From NCBI RefSeq assembly GCF_039523555.1, contig NZ_BAAAFN010000009.1, positions 123,494-187,493 of the forward strand: a stretch of DNA of 64,000 bases, given 5' to 3'. Each line of letters starts with the position of its first letter. Position 1 is the stretch's first letter. Below the pieces are notes generated by a model. It was not told the DNA's origin. It worked only from the letters and a program-made list of their open reading frames with translations, and ran no database searches. Of the stretch, positions 35,132 to 44,104 are shown piece after piece. Both the position numbers and the translations under genes were made by a program. The stretch is from Castellaniella daejeonensis. GTDB taxonomy: Bacteria; Pseudomonadota; Gammaproteobacteria; Burkholderiales; Burkholderiaceae_B.

Positions 35132-35901
35132 GCCCCACCATTTCTCAGGTCTTCCAGCCAGGCGGTCACATCGGAGACACCCGACCATGCAACCGTCCCG
35201 CGCCGTACCATCGCGTCGAACTCCGCCTCGTCATAAACGGGCTGGTGCGACTCGAACGAGAGCAGCCTGGGATGACGGATCATGCCGGTCAGCAGATTTT
35301 CCTCCGCCGCGATGTGAAGCAACGCAGGGCGATACAAGCGATTCTTTTCTTCCCGGGCCAGCAGATCCTGGGTTGCCGAGATCTTCAGTACCGTGCCATC
35401 GTCCATTTCCAGGTGGACATTGACCCTGACCTTGCCCCCCCAGTCCACGATCCGGCCATGGACATATTTCTCGACAGCCACCCATGGATCTTCGACCTTG
35501 CGGAAGCTCGTCTCATGGCTGATGAGCCAGTTCAGGCGCTCATCGACATCGGCCACACGATAAACGCGATGGGGATTCTGCCGCGAAGACGCCTGCCAGC
35601 GTTCGATCACGGCAGCCCGTTTTGGGTCGATCCGACTCAATGCATCCTGCGTTTCTAGCCGAGCCAGATCCGCCCATAACGTGGTTGCCGCCATCAGTCC
35701 GGTCGCCACCAGAGCCAACGAGCCGTCTTCCATTGAGACCAACACCTCGGACGGATCGATGTCCCTGGAGGTTCCCCGCAAGAACTCGGTGACGTCTTTC
35801 TGAAACTCCCCCAGCAGACTCAAAGGCACGTGCTTGAGCCCGACCTCTGCATCATTGATGCGGTCGCTCACGGCAAAGCGAAGGGCATTGAGCGGTTCCA
35901 T
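35128..35901 (-). CDS. Protein of unknown family paired with the PIN domain protein
   Basis: The 257-residue soluble protein (MEPLNALRFAVSDRINDAEV, LSLLGEFQKDVTEFLRGT, VLVSMEDGSLALVAT, KYVHGRIVDWGGKVRVNVHLEM, DGTVLKISATQDLLA) has no motif I can name. It looks like an alpha/beta N-terminus followed by a beta-rich middle. It overlaps the PIN gene by ATGA, so both are one translational unit. Relatives beside PIN proteins exist in other bacteria by my recollection, but no function is established. An antitoxin or partner role is inference. Confidence 0.65.
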   Translation of the reverse strand: MEPLNALRFAVSDRINDAEVGLKHVPLSLLGEFQKDVTEFLRGTSRDIDPSEVLVSMEDGSLALVATGLMAATTLWADLARLETQDALSRIDPKRAAVIERWQASSRQNPHRVYRVADVDERLNWLISHETSFRKVEDPWVAVEKYVHGRIVDWGGKVRVNVHLEMDDGTVLKISATQDLLAREEKNRLYRPALLHIAAEENLLTGMIRHPRLLSFESHQPVYDEAEFDAMVRRGTVAWSGVSDVTAWLEDLRNGGA

Positions 35902-36132
35902 ATCCTCATTCTAGGCCCAAGCACGCCCGTCGTCAGCACAGTGACGGGACAGGATTGGCACGGCCGTCCATGGTGCACCCCGGCACCGCATTGATGCAGG
36001 CACGCCCCACCGGCGACCTTCGCGGCCGGCCCGGGCCGGAGTCGCTACCCGCCCGCCGCACGGCGGCGCCAGGCACCGCAACCCAGGCGCAGCGCGCCTC
36101 GCGGCAGGCGGCCCGGTCCCGGACGGAAAAGT

Positions 36133-36148
36133 TGGCACGTGAATTGCT
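36133..36148 (+). promoter_or_regulatory. Sigma-54 promoter of the nirC-nirB-nirD-cobA-cysG operon
   Basis: TGGCACGTGAATTGCT matches the -24/-12 consensus TGGCAC-N5-TTGCW at every conserved base, with 10 bp between GG and GC. The predicted start near 36159 lies about 30 nt before the nirC ATG. This implies RpoN and an enhancer-binding protein, probably NtrC, controlling nitrite assimilation. The remaining 35902-36132 gap shows no gene; a TGGTGCA half-site occurs at 35971. Confidence 0.8.
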
Positions 36149-36187
36149 TAACCCTGAATGAAGTCCTTTCACCGACAGGGAGCACCT

Positions 36188-37039
36188 ATGTACGACGACA
36201 CCATCGACGGCTTCGTGAAAGCCGCCAACGCCAAACTCGGCCTGCTGCGCCGCGCGCCCCTTGGATTTTTCGTGGGCTGCATGCTGGCCGGCGCCTACAT
36301 CGGCCTGGGCATCATCCTGATCCTCAGCCTGGGCAACCACATACCGGCGAACGTCCGGCCGCTCGTCATGGGCGCCACGTTCGGCATCGCGCTGATCCTC
36401 GTGGTCATCGCCGGCGCCGAGCTGTTCACCGGCCACACCATGGTCATGGCGCTGCGCCGCTACCGGGGCCAGGGCAGCTGGGCCGAGGCGTTCTCGGTCC
36501 TGGGCGTGAGCTGGATCGGCAACCTGTGCGGCGCCGCCGTGCTGGCGGGCCTGTTCGTCATGGGCGGAGGCGGCGGGCTGCTGGACGACCCGCAGGGCCT
36601 GCTCATGACCGTCGCCTCGCACAAGATGAACGGCACGGCCGCCAGCCTGTTCGCCCGTGCCGTGCTGTGCAACTGGCTGGTATGCCTGGCGGTCTGGATG
36701 TCGGCGCGTGTCTCTTCCGACAGCGCCCGCTGCATCGTCATTTTCTGGTGCCTGATGGCCTTCATCGCCAGCGGCTACGAACACAGCGTGGCCAACATGA
36801 CGCTGTTGCTGCTGGCGCTGATCGGCAATCACCCCGAGACCGTGAGCCTGGGCGGCATGGCCTGGAACCTGGCGTGGGTGACGCTGGGGAACATCGTCGG
36901 CGGCGCCGTCTTCGTCGCCGGCGCCTACCGGGCGGCCTCGCCCGCGCCGATGCTCGCACCGGCAGCCGTTCCCGCCGCCGCTGCCGAGCGTGAGCCCGGC
37001 ACGCGGCCGGCGCTGGACGCCTCTGCCGCACGGCCCTGA
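36188..37039 (+). CDS. nirC: Formate/nitrite transporter family protein (NirC-like)
   Basis: The 283-residue channel has six helices of the FNT fold. It shows GFFVGCMLAGAYIGLGIIL, the GAELFTGHTM motif with the FTG and conserved charges, GNLCGA, CNWLVCLAVW and the second pore helix ASGYEHSVANM. It imports nitrite for the reductase encoded next. The start at 36188 has GGAG upstream and fits the sigma-54 transcript start; the longer frame start at 36158 would lie at the transcript start. The C-terminal ~40 residues are Ala/Pro-rich. Confidence 0.92.
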   Translation: MYDDTIDGFVKAANAKLGLLRRAPLGFFVGCMLAGAYIGLGIILILSLGNHIPANVRPLVMGATFGIALILVVIAGAELFTGHTMVMALRRYRGQGSWAEAFSVLGVSWIGNLCGAAVLAGLFVMGGGGGLLDDPQGLLMTVASHKMNGTAASLFARAVLCNWLVCLAVWMSARVSSDSARCIVIFWCLMAFIASGYEHSVANMTLLLLALIGNHPETVSLGGMAWNLAWVTLGNIVGGAVFVAGAYRAASPAPMLAPAAVPAAAAEREPGTRPALDASAARP

Positions 37040-37074
37040 CCCCCATGAGCACCCCCAGATTACCGGAGCACACC

Positions 37075-39639
37075 ATGAACCCCCACGACCTGCCCGCCTC
37101 CGCCGCGGGCCCGCAAGCCGCACCGCGCCTGGTCGTCATCGGCCACGGCATGGTCGGCCACCGCCTCCTGGAAGAACTCGCACGCGAAGCGCATGGCTAC
37201 GACATCACCGTGCTTTGCGCCGAACCCCGCCCGGCCTACGACCGGGTACGGCTCAGCCAGTGCTTCGATGGCGCCAGCACGCAAGACCTGGCGCTGGCCG
37301 ACGAGGATTTCTTCCGCGAGCACCGCATCACCGTGCTGCGGGACACGCGGGCCGCCTGGATCGACCGCAAGCGGCGGCGCGTCCACGTCTCGGACGAGCA
37401 ATTCCACCCCTACGACAAACTGGTCATCGCCACGGGATCCAACCCCTTCATCCCACCCATCGAGGGCGCGGACCGGCCCGGCTGCCTGCCCTACCGCACG
37501 CTCGAAGACGTGGAGGCCATCCGCGCCTGCGCGGCCGGCAGCCGGCGCGGCGTGGTCATCGGCGGCGGCCTGCTGGGGCTGGAGGCGGCACGCGCCCTGC
37601 GCAACCTGGACCTGGACACCCATGTGGTCGAGTTTTCCGCCCACCTGATGGCGGCGCAGCTGGACGAGCCCGGCGGGCGCCTGCTGCGCAGCAAGATCGA
37701 AGCCCTGGGCATCCACGTCCACACGTCCAAGATGACTGCGTCCATCGGCGACGGCCTGCGCTCGCGCCACCGCCTGCGCTTCTCGGACGGCGACTTCCTG
37801 GAAACCGACATGGTGGTCTTTTCCGCCGGCATCCGGCCGTGCGACCGCCTGGCGCACAACTGCGGCCTGGTGATCGGCGAGCGCGGCGGCATCGTGATCG
37901 ACGCGCACTGCCGCAGTTCCGACCCCGACGTCTACGCCATCGGCGAAGTCGCCAGCTGGCAGGGCGGCACTTTCGGCCTGGTCGCGCCCGGCTACGAAAT
38001 GGCGCGGGTCTGCGCCGCCCACCTGCTGGGCCGCGACGCGCCGGTCTTCCAGGGGCTTCTGCCCGGCACCAAGCTCAAGCTGCTGGGCGTGGAAGTCGGG
38101 TCCATCGGCGACGCCCACGGGCGCGCACCCGGCAGCGTCAGCTGCGTGTTCGAGGACACGCTGGCCGGCACGTACCGCAAGCTGGTCATGGATCCGAAGG
38201 GCAAGCGCCTGCGGGGCGCCGTCCTGGTGGGCGACACCGGGGCCTTCGGCCTGCTGGACCAGTATTTCAGCAACGGCCTGGACCTGCCCGAGCAGCCCGC
38301 ATCCCTGATCGCGCCGCAGGCCGGCGCCGCGCCGGCGCTGGGCGTGGACGCGCTGCCCGACACGGCGCAGATCTGCTCCTGCAACCAGGTCAGCAAGGGC
38401 GCCCTGTGCGGCGCCATCGCCGACGGCTGCACCACCCTGGGCGACCTGAAGACGCGCACCCGCGCCGGCACCACCTGCGGCGGCTGCCTGCCCCTGGTCA
38501 AGCAGGTGCTGGAAAGCGAACTGCAGCGCCGGGGCATCGCCGTGGACCACAGCCTGTGCGAACACTTCCCCCACAGCCGCCAGGAGCTCTACCACATCGT
38601 CCGCGTCAACGGCATCCGCGATTTCGAAACCCTGATCGCCCGCCACGGCAAGGGCCGGGGCTGCGACATCTGCAAGCCCACGGCGGCGTCGATCTTCGCC
38701 TCGTGCTGGAACGAATATGTGCTGTCGCCCAGGCACGCGCCCCTGCAGGACAGCAACGACGCCTACCTGGGCAACCTGCAGAAGGACGGCACCTACTCCG
38801 TGGTGCCGCGCATCCCGGGCGGGGAAATCACGCCCGACAAGCTGATCGTCATCGGCGAAGTCGCCCGCAAATACGACCTGTACACCAAGATCACCGGCGG
38901 CCAGCGCATCGACCTGTTCGGCGCTCGGCTGGAACAGCTGCCGGCGATCTGGCGCGAACTGATCGACGCCGGCTTCGAATCCGGCCACGCCTACGGCAAG
39001 GCCCTGCGCACGGCCAAATCCTGCGTGGGCAGCACCTGGTGCCGCTTCGGCGTGCGCGACTCGGTGGGCATGGCCATCCGGCTGGAGCAGCGCTACCGGG
39101 GCCTGCGCGCCCCGCACAAGATCAAGATGGCCGCTTCGGGCTGCACGCGCGAATGCGCCGAGGCCCAGAGCAAGGACGTGGGCATCATCGCCACCGAAAA
39201 GGGCTGGAACCTGTACGTGTGCGGCAATGGCGGCATGCGCCCGCGGCACGCGGAACTGCTGGCCTCGGACCTGGACGACGACGCCCTGATCCGCACCATC
39301 GACCGGTTCCTCATGTTCTACATCCGCACGGCAGACAAGCTGCAGCGCACCGCCGCCTGGCGCGAAAGCCTGGAAGGCGGCCTGGACTACCTGAAGGACG
39401 TGATCGTGCGCGACAGCCTGGGCCTGGGTGCGGAACTGGAAGCCCAGATGCAGTCCCTGGTGGATGCCTACGAATGCGAATGGGCCGCCACCCTGAAAGA
39501 CGAGCAGGCCCTGCGCCGCTTCCGGTCCCTGATCAACAGCGACGCGCCCGACGAGCACATCGTCCACGTGCGTGAACGCGGCCAGCCGCGCCCGGCCACC
39601 GCCCAGGAACGGGAAGCCCTGGCCGCCCCGGCCGAATGA
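37075..39639 (+). CDS. nirB: Assimilatory nitrite reductase [NAD(P)H] large subunit
   Basis: The enzyme reduces nitrite to ammonium in the cytosol. The 854-residue protein has an N-terminal FAD/NAD domain (LVVIGHGMVGHRLLEEL near 17-33, GVVIGGGLLGLEAARAL, DVYAIGEVASW). BFD-like [2Fe-2S] domains follow (ICSCNQVSKGALCGAI, TCGGCLPLV, a second CDICKPTAAS). The siroheme/4Fe-4S part has Cys in SCVGSTWCRFGVRDS and SGCTRECAEAQSKD. The start MNPHDLPAS has GGAG upstream; an ATG ten codons earlier has no ribosome site. Confidence 0.95.
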   Translation: MNPHDLPASAAGPQAAPRLVVIGHGMVGHRLLEELAREAHGYDITVLCAEPRPAYDRVRLSQCFDGASTQDLALADEDFFREHRITVLRDTRAAWIDRKRRRVHVSDEQFHPYDKLVIATGSNPFIPPIEGADRPGCLPYRTLEDVEAIRACAAGSRRGVVIGGGLLGLEAARALRNLDLDTHVVEFSAHLMAAQLDEPGGRLLRSKIEALGIHVHTSKMTASIGDGLRSRHRLRFSDGDFLETDMVVFSAGIRPCDRLAHNCGLVIGERGGIVIDAHCRSSDPDVYAIGEVASWQGGTFGLVAPGYEMARVCAAHLLGRDAPVFQGLLPGTKLKLLGVEVGSIGDAHGRAPGSVSCVFEDTLAGTYRKLVMDPKGKRLRGAVLVGDTGAFGLLDQYFSNGLDLPEQPASLIAPQAGAAPALGVDALPDTAQICSCNQVSKGALCGAIADGCTTLGDLKTRTRAGTTCGGCLPLVKQVLESELQRRGIAVDHSLCEHFPHSRQELYHIVRVNGIRDFETLIARHGKGRGCDICKPTAASIFASCWNEYVLSPRHAPLQDSNDAYLGNLQKDGTYSVVPRIPGGEITPDKLIVIGEVARKYDLYTKITGGQRIDLFGARLEQLPAIWRELIDAGFESGHAYGKALRTAKSCVGSTWCRFGVRDSVGMAIRLEQRYRGLRAPHKIKMAASGCTRECAEAQSKDVGIIATEKGWNLYVCGNGGMRPRHAELLASDLDDDALIRTIDRFLMFYIRTADKLQRTAAWRESLEGGLDYLKDVIVRDSLGLGAELEAQMQSLVDAYECEWAATLKDEQALRRFRSLINSDAPDEHIVHVRERGQPRPATAQEREALAAPAE

Positions 39640-39650
39640 AGGAGCACGCC

Positions 39651-40124
39651 ATGAAGCCATCGACCCACCGGCGCGCCAAGGGCGCCGCCGAACACTCCGC
39701 CCCCGAGACTCCGGCGCGTGCCGGAACGCACGCCCACGACAGCGCCGAGGCTACCGCATGGCAAGCCGTCTGCCGCCTGGACGAACTGGTCGCGGGCGCC
39801 GGCGCGGCCGTCCGCGCCCACGGCGCGCAGGTCGCCGTGTTCCTGACGGACACCGGCCCCTACGCCCTGGACCACGTCGATCCCTTCTGCGGCGCGGCCA
39901 TCCTGGCGCGCGGCATCGTCGGCGAACTCCAGGGCCACCCCGTGGTCGCCTCGCCCATGTACAAGCAGCATTTCCGCCTGGACACCGGCCAGTGCCTGGA
40001 AGACGAGACCGTGCGCGTGCGCCGCTGGCCACTGCGCGTGGATGCCGACGGCACCCTGAGCATCGGCCGCCTCGAAACCGCCCACGATCCGGAGGCCGCC
40101 CATGCGCCCGAAGCCACAGCCTGA
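39651..40124 (+). CDS. nirD: Nitrite reductase small subunit
   Basis: NirD is the Rieske-fold partner of NirB. The 157-residue protein carries LDHVDPFCGAAILARGIVGEL and ASPMYKQHFRLDTGQCL, the positions where Rieske ligands sit; the Cys-His pairs are not kept, as is usual in NirD. An N-terminal ~40-residue Ala/His/Thr tail is atypical. The start at 39651 has AAGGAGCACGCC upstream; an alternative ATG at 39636 overlaps the nirB stop. The 3' end overlaps cobA by 23 bp. Confidence 0.9.
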   Translation: MKPSTHRRAKGAAEHSAPETPARAGTHAHDSAEATAWQAVCRLDELVAGAGAAVRAHGAQVAVFLTDTGPYALDHVDPFCGAAILARGIVGELQGHPVVASPMYKQHFRLDTGQCLEDETVRVRRWPLRVDADGTLSIGRLETAHDPEAAHAPEATA

Positions 40125-40959
40125 ATCCCTTCGCGGACCGGCCGACCCCGGCGCGGACCGCCCCACGCCGTCACCCGCCCCGGACCAGGCCCGATCCGGG
40201 CACGTCTGGCTCGTCGGGGCCGGGCCCGGCGATGCCGACCTGATCACCCTGCGCGGCCTGCGCGCCCTGCAGGCCGCCGACGTCGTGTTCCACGACAGCC
40301 TGGCCGCGCCGGAACTGCTGGACCACTGCCGTCCCGGCACTCCCAGGATCCCCGTGGGCAAGCGGGCTGGCCGGCACAGCGTGCCCCAGGAAGACATCCA
40401 CATCCTGCTGGCGGCGCACGCCCGGGCCGGCCTCACGGTCGTGCGCCTGAAGGGCGGCGACCCCTTCATCTTCGGGCGCGGCGGCGAAGAAATGGAATTC
40501 CTGCGCGCCCAGGGCATCCCGGTGACGGTCGTGCCCGGCGTCACCGCCGCCTCGGGCTGCGCGGCCGCCACCGGCATCCCGCTCACGCACCGCGACCTGG
40601 CGGCCGGCGTCTGCCTGATGACCGCCCACCGCCAGGACGGCGCGGGCGATCTGGACTGGACATCCCTGGCGGCGGACCGCCAGCGCACCCTGGTGTTCTA
40701 CATGGGGCTGTTCCAGGCCGGCCACGTCGGCACGGAACTGCTGCTGCACGGCCTGCCCGGCGCCACGCCGGCCGCGCTCATTTCCCAGGGCGCCACCCCG
40801 CGCCAGAAAGCCGTGCGCTGCACGCTCGCCGGCCTGGCGCGGACGGCCCGCAGCGCCGGTCTGGAATCGCCCTGCCTGATCGTGATCGGCGACGTCGTCG
40901 CCCTGGCCGACCCGGCGCGCGTGCCCTGGGCGGAAGAACCCGTGGCCTGCCCCGCATGA
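40102..40959 (+). CDS. cobA: Uroporphyrinogen-III C-methyltransferase (SUMT)
   Basis: SUMT uses two SAM molecules to turn uroporphyrinogen III into precorrin-2, the siroheme precursor needed by NirB. The 285-residue protein has VWLVGAGPGDADLITLRGLRAL near 35-56, VVRLKGGDPFIFGRGGEE near 112-129 and VVPGVTAASGCAAATGIPLTHRD near 143-165, all characteristic. An unusual ~30-residue Pro-rich N-terminus overlaps nirD; translation may start later. It couples to the next gene by ATGA. Confidence 0.94.
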   Translation: MRPKPQPESLRGPADPGADRPTPSPAPDQARSGHVWLVGAGPGDADLITLRGLRALQAADVVFHDSLAAPELLDHCRPGTPRIPVGKRAGRHSVPQEDIHILLAAHARAGLTVVRLKGGDPFIFGRGGEEMEFLRAQGIPVTVVPGVTAASGCAAATGIPLTHRDLAAGVCLMTAHRQDGAGDLDWTSLAADRQRTLVFYMGLFQAGHVGTELLLHGLPGATPAALISQGATPRQKAVRCTLAGLARTARSAGLESPCLIVIGDVVALADPARVPWAEEPVACPA

Positions 40960-41861
40960 AGGCCCTCTACCCCCTGTTCGCCGACCTGGACGGCCGCCCG
41001 GTGCTGGTCGTGGGCGGGGGCGCCGTGGCCGAACGCAAGGTGCGCGCCCTGCTGAACTGCGGCGCCCAGGTTCGGGTCGGCGCGCCGCGCCTGACCCGCA
41101 CACTGCAGGCCTGGGCCGCCGAAGGCCGCCTCGCGCACCTGGCGGGGCCGTTCCGGGAAGACTGGCTGGAATCCGCCTGGCTGGTCATCGCCGCCACCGA
41201 CGACCGCGCGCTCAACGCCCGCGTGAAGGCTGCCGCGGACACGCGCCGCATCCTGGCCAACGTCGTGGACGACCCCGCGCTGTCGTCCTTCCAGGTGCCG
41301 GCCATCGTCGACCGCGCCCCCCTGACCATCGCCATTTCCTCGGGCGGCGCCGCCCCGGTCCTGGCCCGGCGCCTGCGCGAACGCATGGAATCCCTGTTCG
41401 ATCCCGCGCTGGGCGACCTGGCCCGGCTGGCCCGCGACCACCGGCCCGCCATCCGCCGTGCCTATCCCGACCACGGCGCTCGCCGCCGTTTCTACGACTG
41501 GCTGTACGACGGCCCCGTCCTGGCGCACCTGCGCGCAGGCAATTCCGCCGAAGCGGCACGCACGCTGCTTGCCCGGCTGGACGACGCCGGCAGCGAAACC
41601 GCGCCGCCGCGCCGCCTGAGCTGGATCGCCCCCTGCCCCGCCGATCCGGGCAGCATCACCCTGAGCCAGCTGCGCGCCCTGAACGAGGCCGACGTGCTGG
41701 TGCACGACACGCGGGTGAGCGAGGCCGTGCTGTCCCTGGCGCGGCGCGACGCGGATCGCCGGCCGCTGGAAACGGACTGGCCCGAGGACGCCGGGTCGCG
41801 GGAAGCCCAAGTGCTGGCGCTGTGCGCGGGATACCGGAACGCGGTGGCGCTGGTGGTTTAG
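40956..41861 (+). CDS. Siroheme synthase N-terminal part (precorrin-2 dehydrogenase/ferrochelatase) with vestigial methyltransferase segment
   Basis: The 301-residue protein starts MKALYPLFADLDGRPVLVVGGGAVAERKVRALL, the CysG/Met8p NAD-binding fold, followed by VIAATDDRALNARV and VPAIVDRAPLTIAISSGGAAPVLARRLRE (CysG dimerisation region). It would oxidise precorrin-2 and insert iron. From about residue 225, WIAPCPADPGSITLSQLRALNEADVLVHD is clearly descended from the SUMT start (normally GPGDPELLT), but the protein ends some 75 residues later. It is thus a CysG fusion whose methyltransferase half has been lost and is supplied by cobA. Confidence 0.85.
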   Translation: MKALYPLFADLDGRPVLVVGGGAVAERKVRALLNCGAQVRVGAPRLTRTLQAWAAEGRLAHLAGPFREDWLESAWLVIAATDDRALNARVKAAADTRRILANVVDDPALSSFQVPAIVDRAPLTIAISSGGAAPVLARRLRERMESLFDPALGDLARLARDHRPAIRRAYPDHGARRRFYDWLYDGPVLAHLRAGNSAEAARTLLARLDDAGSETAPPRRLSWIAPCPADPGSITLSQLRALNEADVLVHDTRVSEAVLSLARRDADRRPLETDWPEDAGSREAQVLALCAGYRNAVALVV

Positions 41862-41906
41862 CGCCGCAAACCCGGAGGGAGACCACGGCCCAGCTCTCAT
41901 GATAGA

Positions 41907-41932
41907 GTTAAGCATAAGAATTCATGCTTAAC
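41907..41932. promoter_or_regulatory. 9-bp perfect palindrome before the DUF4143 ATPase
   Basis: GTTAAGCAT (41907-41915) and ATGCTTAAC (41924-41932) are exact complements separated by AAGAATTC. The dyad lies 12 bp before the ATG and overlaps any promoter, which suggests an operator for tight control. Confidence 0.55.
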
Positions 41933-41943
41933 TGGATTTCCGG

Positions 41944-43377
41944 ATGAGAGACGTTTCAAATCAACAGGTTACTGATCATCTTAAGAGACTGAACCTGTGG
42001 TGGCAAACCAGCCGGATGGATGCCAACACGCTGTCCATGCATCCCAGGGCCTACCTCACACCCATCAGGCAACTGCTGCTGGAACCCAGCCTGCGGCGCG
42101 CCATCGTGCTGCTGGGGCCACGCCGCGTGGGCAAGACCATCCTGATCCGCCACCTGATGGCCGACCTGCTCACCAGCGGAATACCACCACACCGCATCGC
42201 CTATGTCGAAATGGATCACCCGCTGTTGCATGGCCAGTCACTCGAGGCATTGATCCGCCAGATCGAGGAAGCCACACCCGACGGCGAAGGCACCCGCTAT
42301 TTGTTCTTCGACGAAATCCAGTCTCACAAGGACTGGGAAAAACACCTCAAGCCATTGGTCGATCATCGGCCCGACTTGCGTATCCTCGTCTCCGGCTCAG
42401 CCGCCGCGGCGCTAAAGCGGCAGAGCACCGAATCAGGTGCGGGCCGTTTCACCGATTTTCTGTTGCCGCCGCTCACCTTTTCCGAATATCTGCAACTCCG
42501 TCAGGAACCCCCCGCCATTTTCGAAGAGTCCCCCGGACTGTACGCCCTCAAGGACATCCATCATCTGAATGAGCAGTTCGTCGACTACGTGAAATTCGGC
42601 GGCTACCCCGAACTCGCCCTGTCGCCCGCCGTCCGCAACGATCCCGAGCGCTTCGTCAAATCCGACATCGTGGACAAAGTCCTGCTTCGAGATTTGCCAC
42701 AGCTATACGGCATCAAGGACATTCAGGAACTGAATTCCCTGTTCACCTTGCTGGCCTTCAATACGGCGGAAGAAGTTTCATTCGAGCAGCTATCCAAGCG
42801 TAGCGGCGTAGGCAAACCAACCATCCAGAGATATATCGAATACTTGGAGGCTGCCTTTCTCATCAAACGGGTATTCCGTGTCGATCAAGACGGCAAGCGC
42901 TACCAAAGGGAGCGCAATTTCAAGATCTACCTGACCAACCCAGCCATGTACACAGGACTGTTCGGAGTCAGGTCTCCCGACGACGCCGACTTTGGACATC
43001 TGGTGGAAACTGCGCTGTTTGCACAGCGTTTCCATGAAAACGCCCGATTGAACTATGCGCGCTGGGGCACAGCAGACAACGAAGTGGATCTTGTGGAGTC
43101 ATCCCCTGCGCTCAAGCCCATTGCTGCCTTGGAAATCAAATGGAGCGATCGTTTCGTCAGCAGGCCGGAACTCCTGAAGGGGCTGATAAAATTCGTACAC
43201 AACAACCGTCTGCCCATTGCCTGGTCGACGACCCGCACGCAGTTCGGTAAACAACAGATCAGCGGCAGCAAACTACGGCAGTGGCCTGCAGCGGTACTGG
43301 CCTTCCATTACGGCACACGCGCCGTCCAGGGCCGCCTGGCCGACTACGAAGCCCGGATCAAAGGCATTACGGACTGA
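41944..43377 (+). CDS. AAA+ ATPase with C-terminal DUF4143 domain
   Basis: The 477-residue protein has an N-terminal LNLWWQTSRMD (family start), then an AAA_14 ATPase: Walker A LLGPRRVGKTILI near 56-68, Walker B RYLFFDEIQSHKDW near 118-131, sensor ILVSGSAAAALK. It then has a winged-helix region (EQLSKRSGVGKPTIQRYIEYLEAAFLIKRV) and DUF4143, with a nuclease-like core ARWGTADNEVDLV and ALEIKWSD (E...D...ExK). This family is widespread, patchily distributed and of unknown function. The codon use is less GC-biased than its neighbours, so it was probably acquired. A palindrome lies at its promoter. Confidence 0.9.
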   Translation: MRDVSNQQVTDHLKRLNLWWQTSRMDANTLSMHPRAYLTPIRQLLLEPSLRRAIVLLGPRRVGKTILIRHLMADLLTSGIPPHRIAYVEMDHPLLHGQSLEALIRQIEEATPDGEGTRYLFFDEIQSHKDWEKHLKPLVDHRPDLRILVSGSAAAALKRQSTESGAGRFTDFLLPPLTFSEYLQLRQEPPAIFEESPGLYALKDIHHLNEQFVDYVKFGGYPELALSPAVRNDPERFVKSDIVDKVLLRDLPQLYGIKDIQELNSLFTLLAFNTAEEVSFEQLSKRSGVGKPTIQRYIEYLEAAFLIKRVFRVDQDGKRYQRERNFKIYLTNPAMYTGLFGVRSPDDADFGHLVETALFAQRFHENARLNYARWGTADNEVDLVESSPALKPIAALEIKWSDRFVSRPELLKGLIKFVHNNRLPIAWSTTRTQFGKQQISGSKLRQWPAAVLAFHYGTRAVQGRLADYEARIKGITD

Positions 43378-43412
43378 TTACCGGCCCGCCAAAGGCCAGC
43401 CGCGCCGCTACG

Positions 43413-44021
43413 TCAGGCCTTCAGCACCGTGGCCCGCATCGAGGGCCGCTGATCAAAGTCGGCGAACCAGGCCGCCAGCCCCGGATGGGGTCCCCGCCAG
43501 TCCAGATCCGGAAACCGCAGGTCCAGGTAGCTGAGCGCGCTGGCCAGCGCAATCACCCCGATGTCCAGCCGGTCGGCCGGCCAGCCGCCCACCGCCCGCT
43601 CGAACTGGCCCAGCGCGCTGCACGCCTTTTCTTCCTGGGTCTCGCGCCAGGCCGGCCATTGACGCTCGGCCGGCCGCAGCACGACCTCGTAACGCATCAG
43701 CAGGGCGGCATCCAGGATCCCGTCGGCCAGGGACTGGTCGACCAAGGCGGCCCACTTGCCGCCGCCGGCCGGGATCAGTGCGCCGCCCCCCTGGTCGTTC
43801 AGGTATTCGCACACGACCCGGCTGTCGTACAGCGCCTGGCCCTCGTCGGTGACGAGCGTCGGCAGCTTGCACAAGGGGTTGTCCCGCATCAGTTCCGGGC
43901 TGTGCGCCGTGGGCATGGTGACGACCGGCGCCAGTTCGATGCGGTCGGCCAGGCCCAGTTCATGGGCGGCAATCAGGCATTTGCGCACATAGGGCGAGGT
44001 CGACGAGTAATAGAGCTTCAT
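43413..44021 (-). CDS. Glutathione S-transferase family protein
   Basis: The 202-residue protein has an N-terminal thioredoxin-fold domain (MKLYYSSTSPYVRKCLIAAHELGL, with Ser in SPY as active-site candidate). The glutathione-binding KLPTLVTDEG and the DSRVVCEYL motif follow. The C-terminal all-helical domain contains DIGVIALASALSYLDLRFPDLDW. The start at 44021 has GGAGAA upstream. It is the last gene downstream of the catabolic operon, 83 bp after the flavoprotein, and may detoxify or isomerise pathway products. Confidence 0.9.
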   Translation of the reverse strand: MKLYYSSTSPYVRKCLIAAHELGLADRIELAPVVTMPTAHSPELMRDNPLCKLPTLVTDEGQALYDSRVVCEYLNDQGGGALIPAGGGKWAALVDQSLADGILDAALLMRYEVVLRPAERQWPAWRETQEEKACSALGQFERAVGGWPADRLDIGVIALASALSYLDLRFPDLDWRGPHPGLAAWFADFDQRPSMRATVLKA

Positions 44022-44104
44022 GCGTTTCTCCAAAGATCTGAATTCGAAGCCGGACCGTAGCGCGCCCGGCGTCCGCGTTGTCCCGCGCGGTCCGTGACGC
44101 GCGC

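Noticed and set aside
35971..35995. NtrC enhancer site upstream of the sigma-54 promoter
   Set aside because: A TGGTGCA half-site is present but its partner is in the wrong arrangement for the NtrC consensus.
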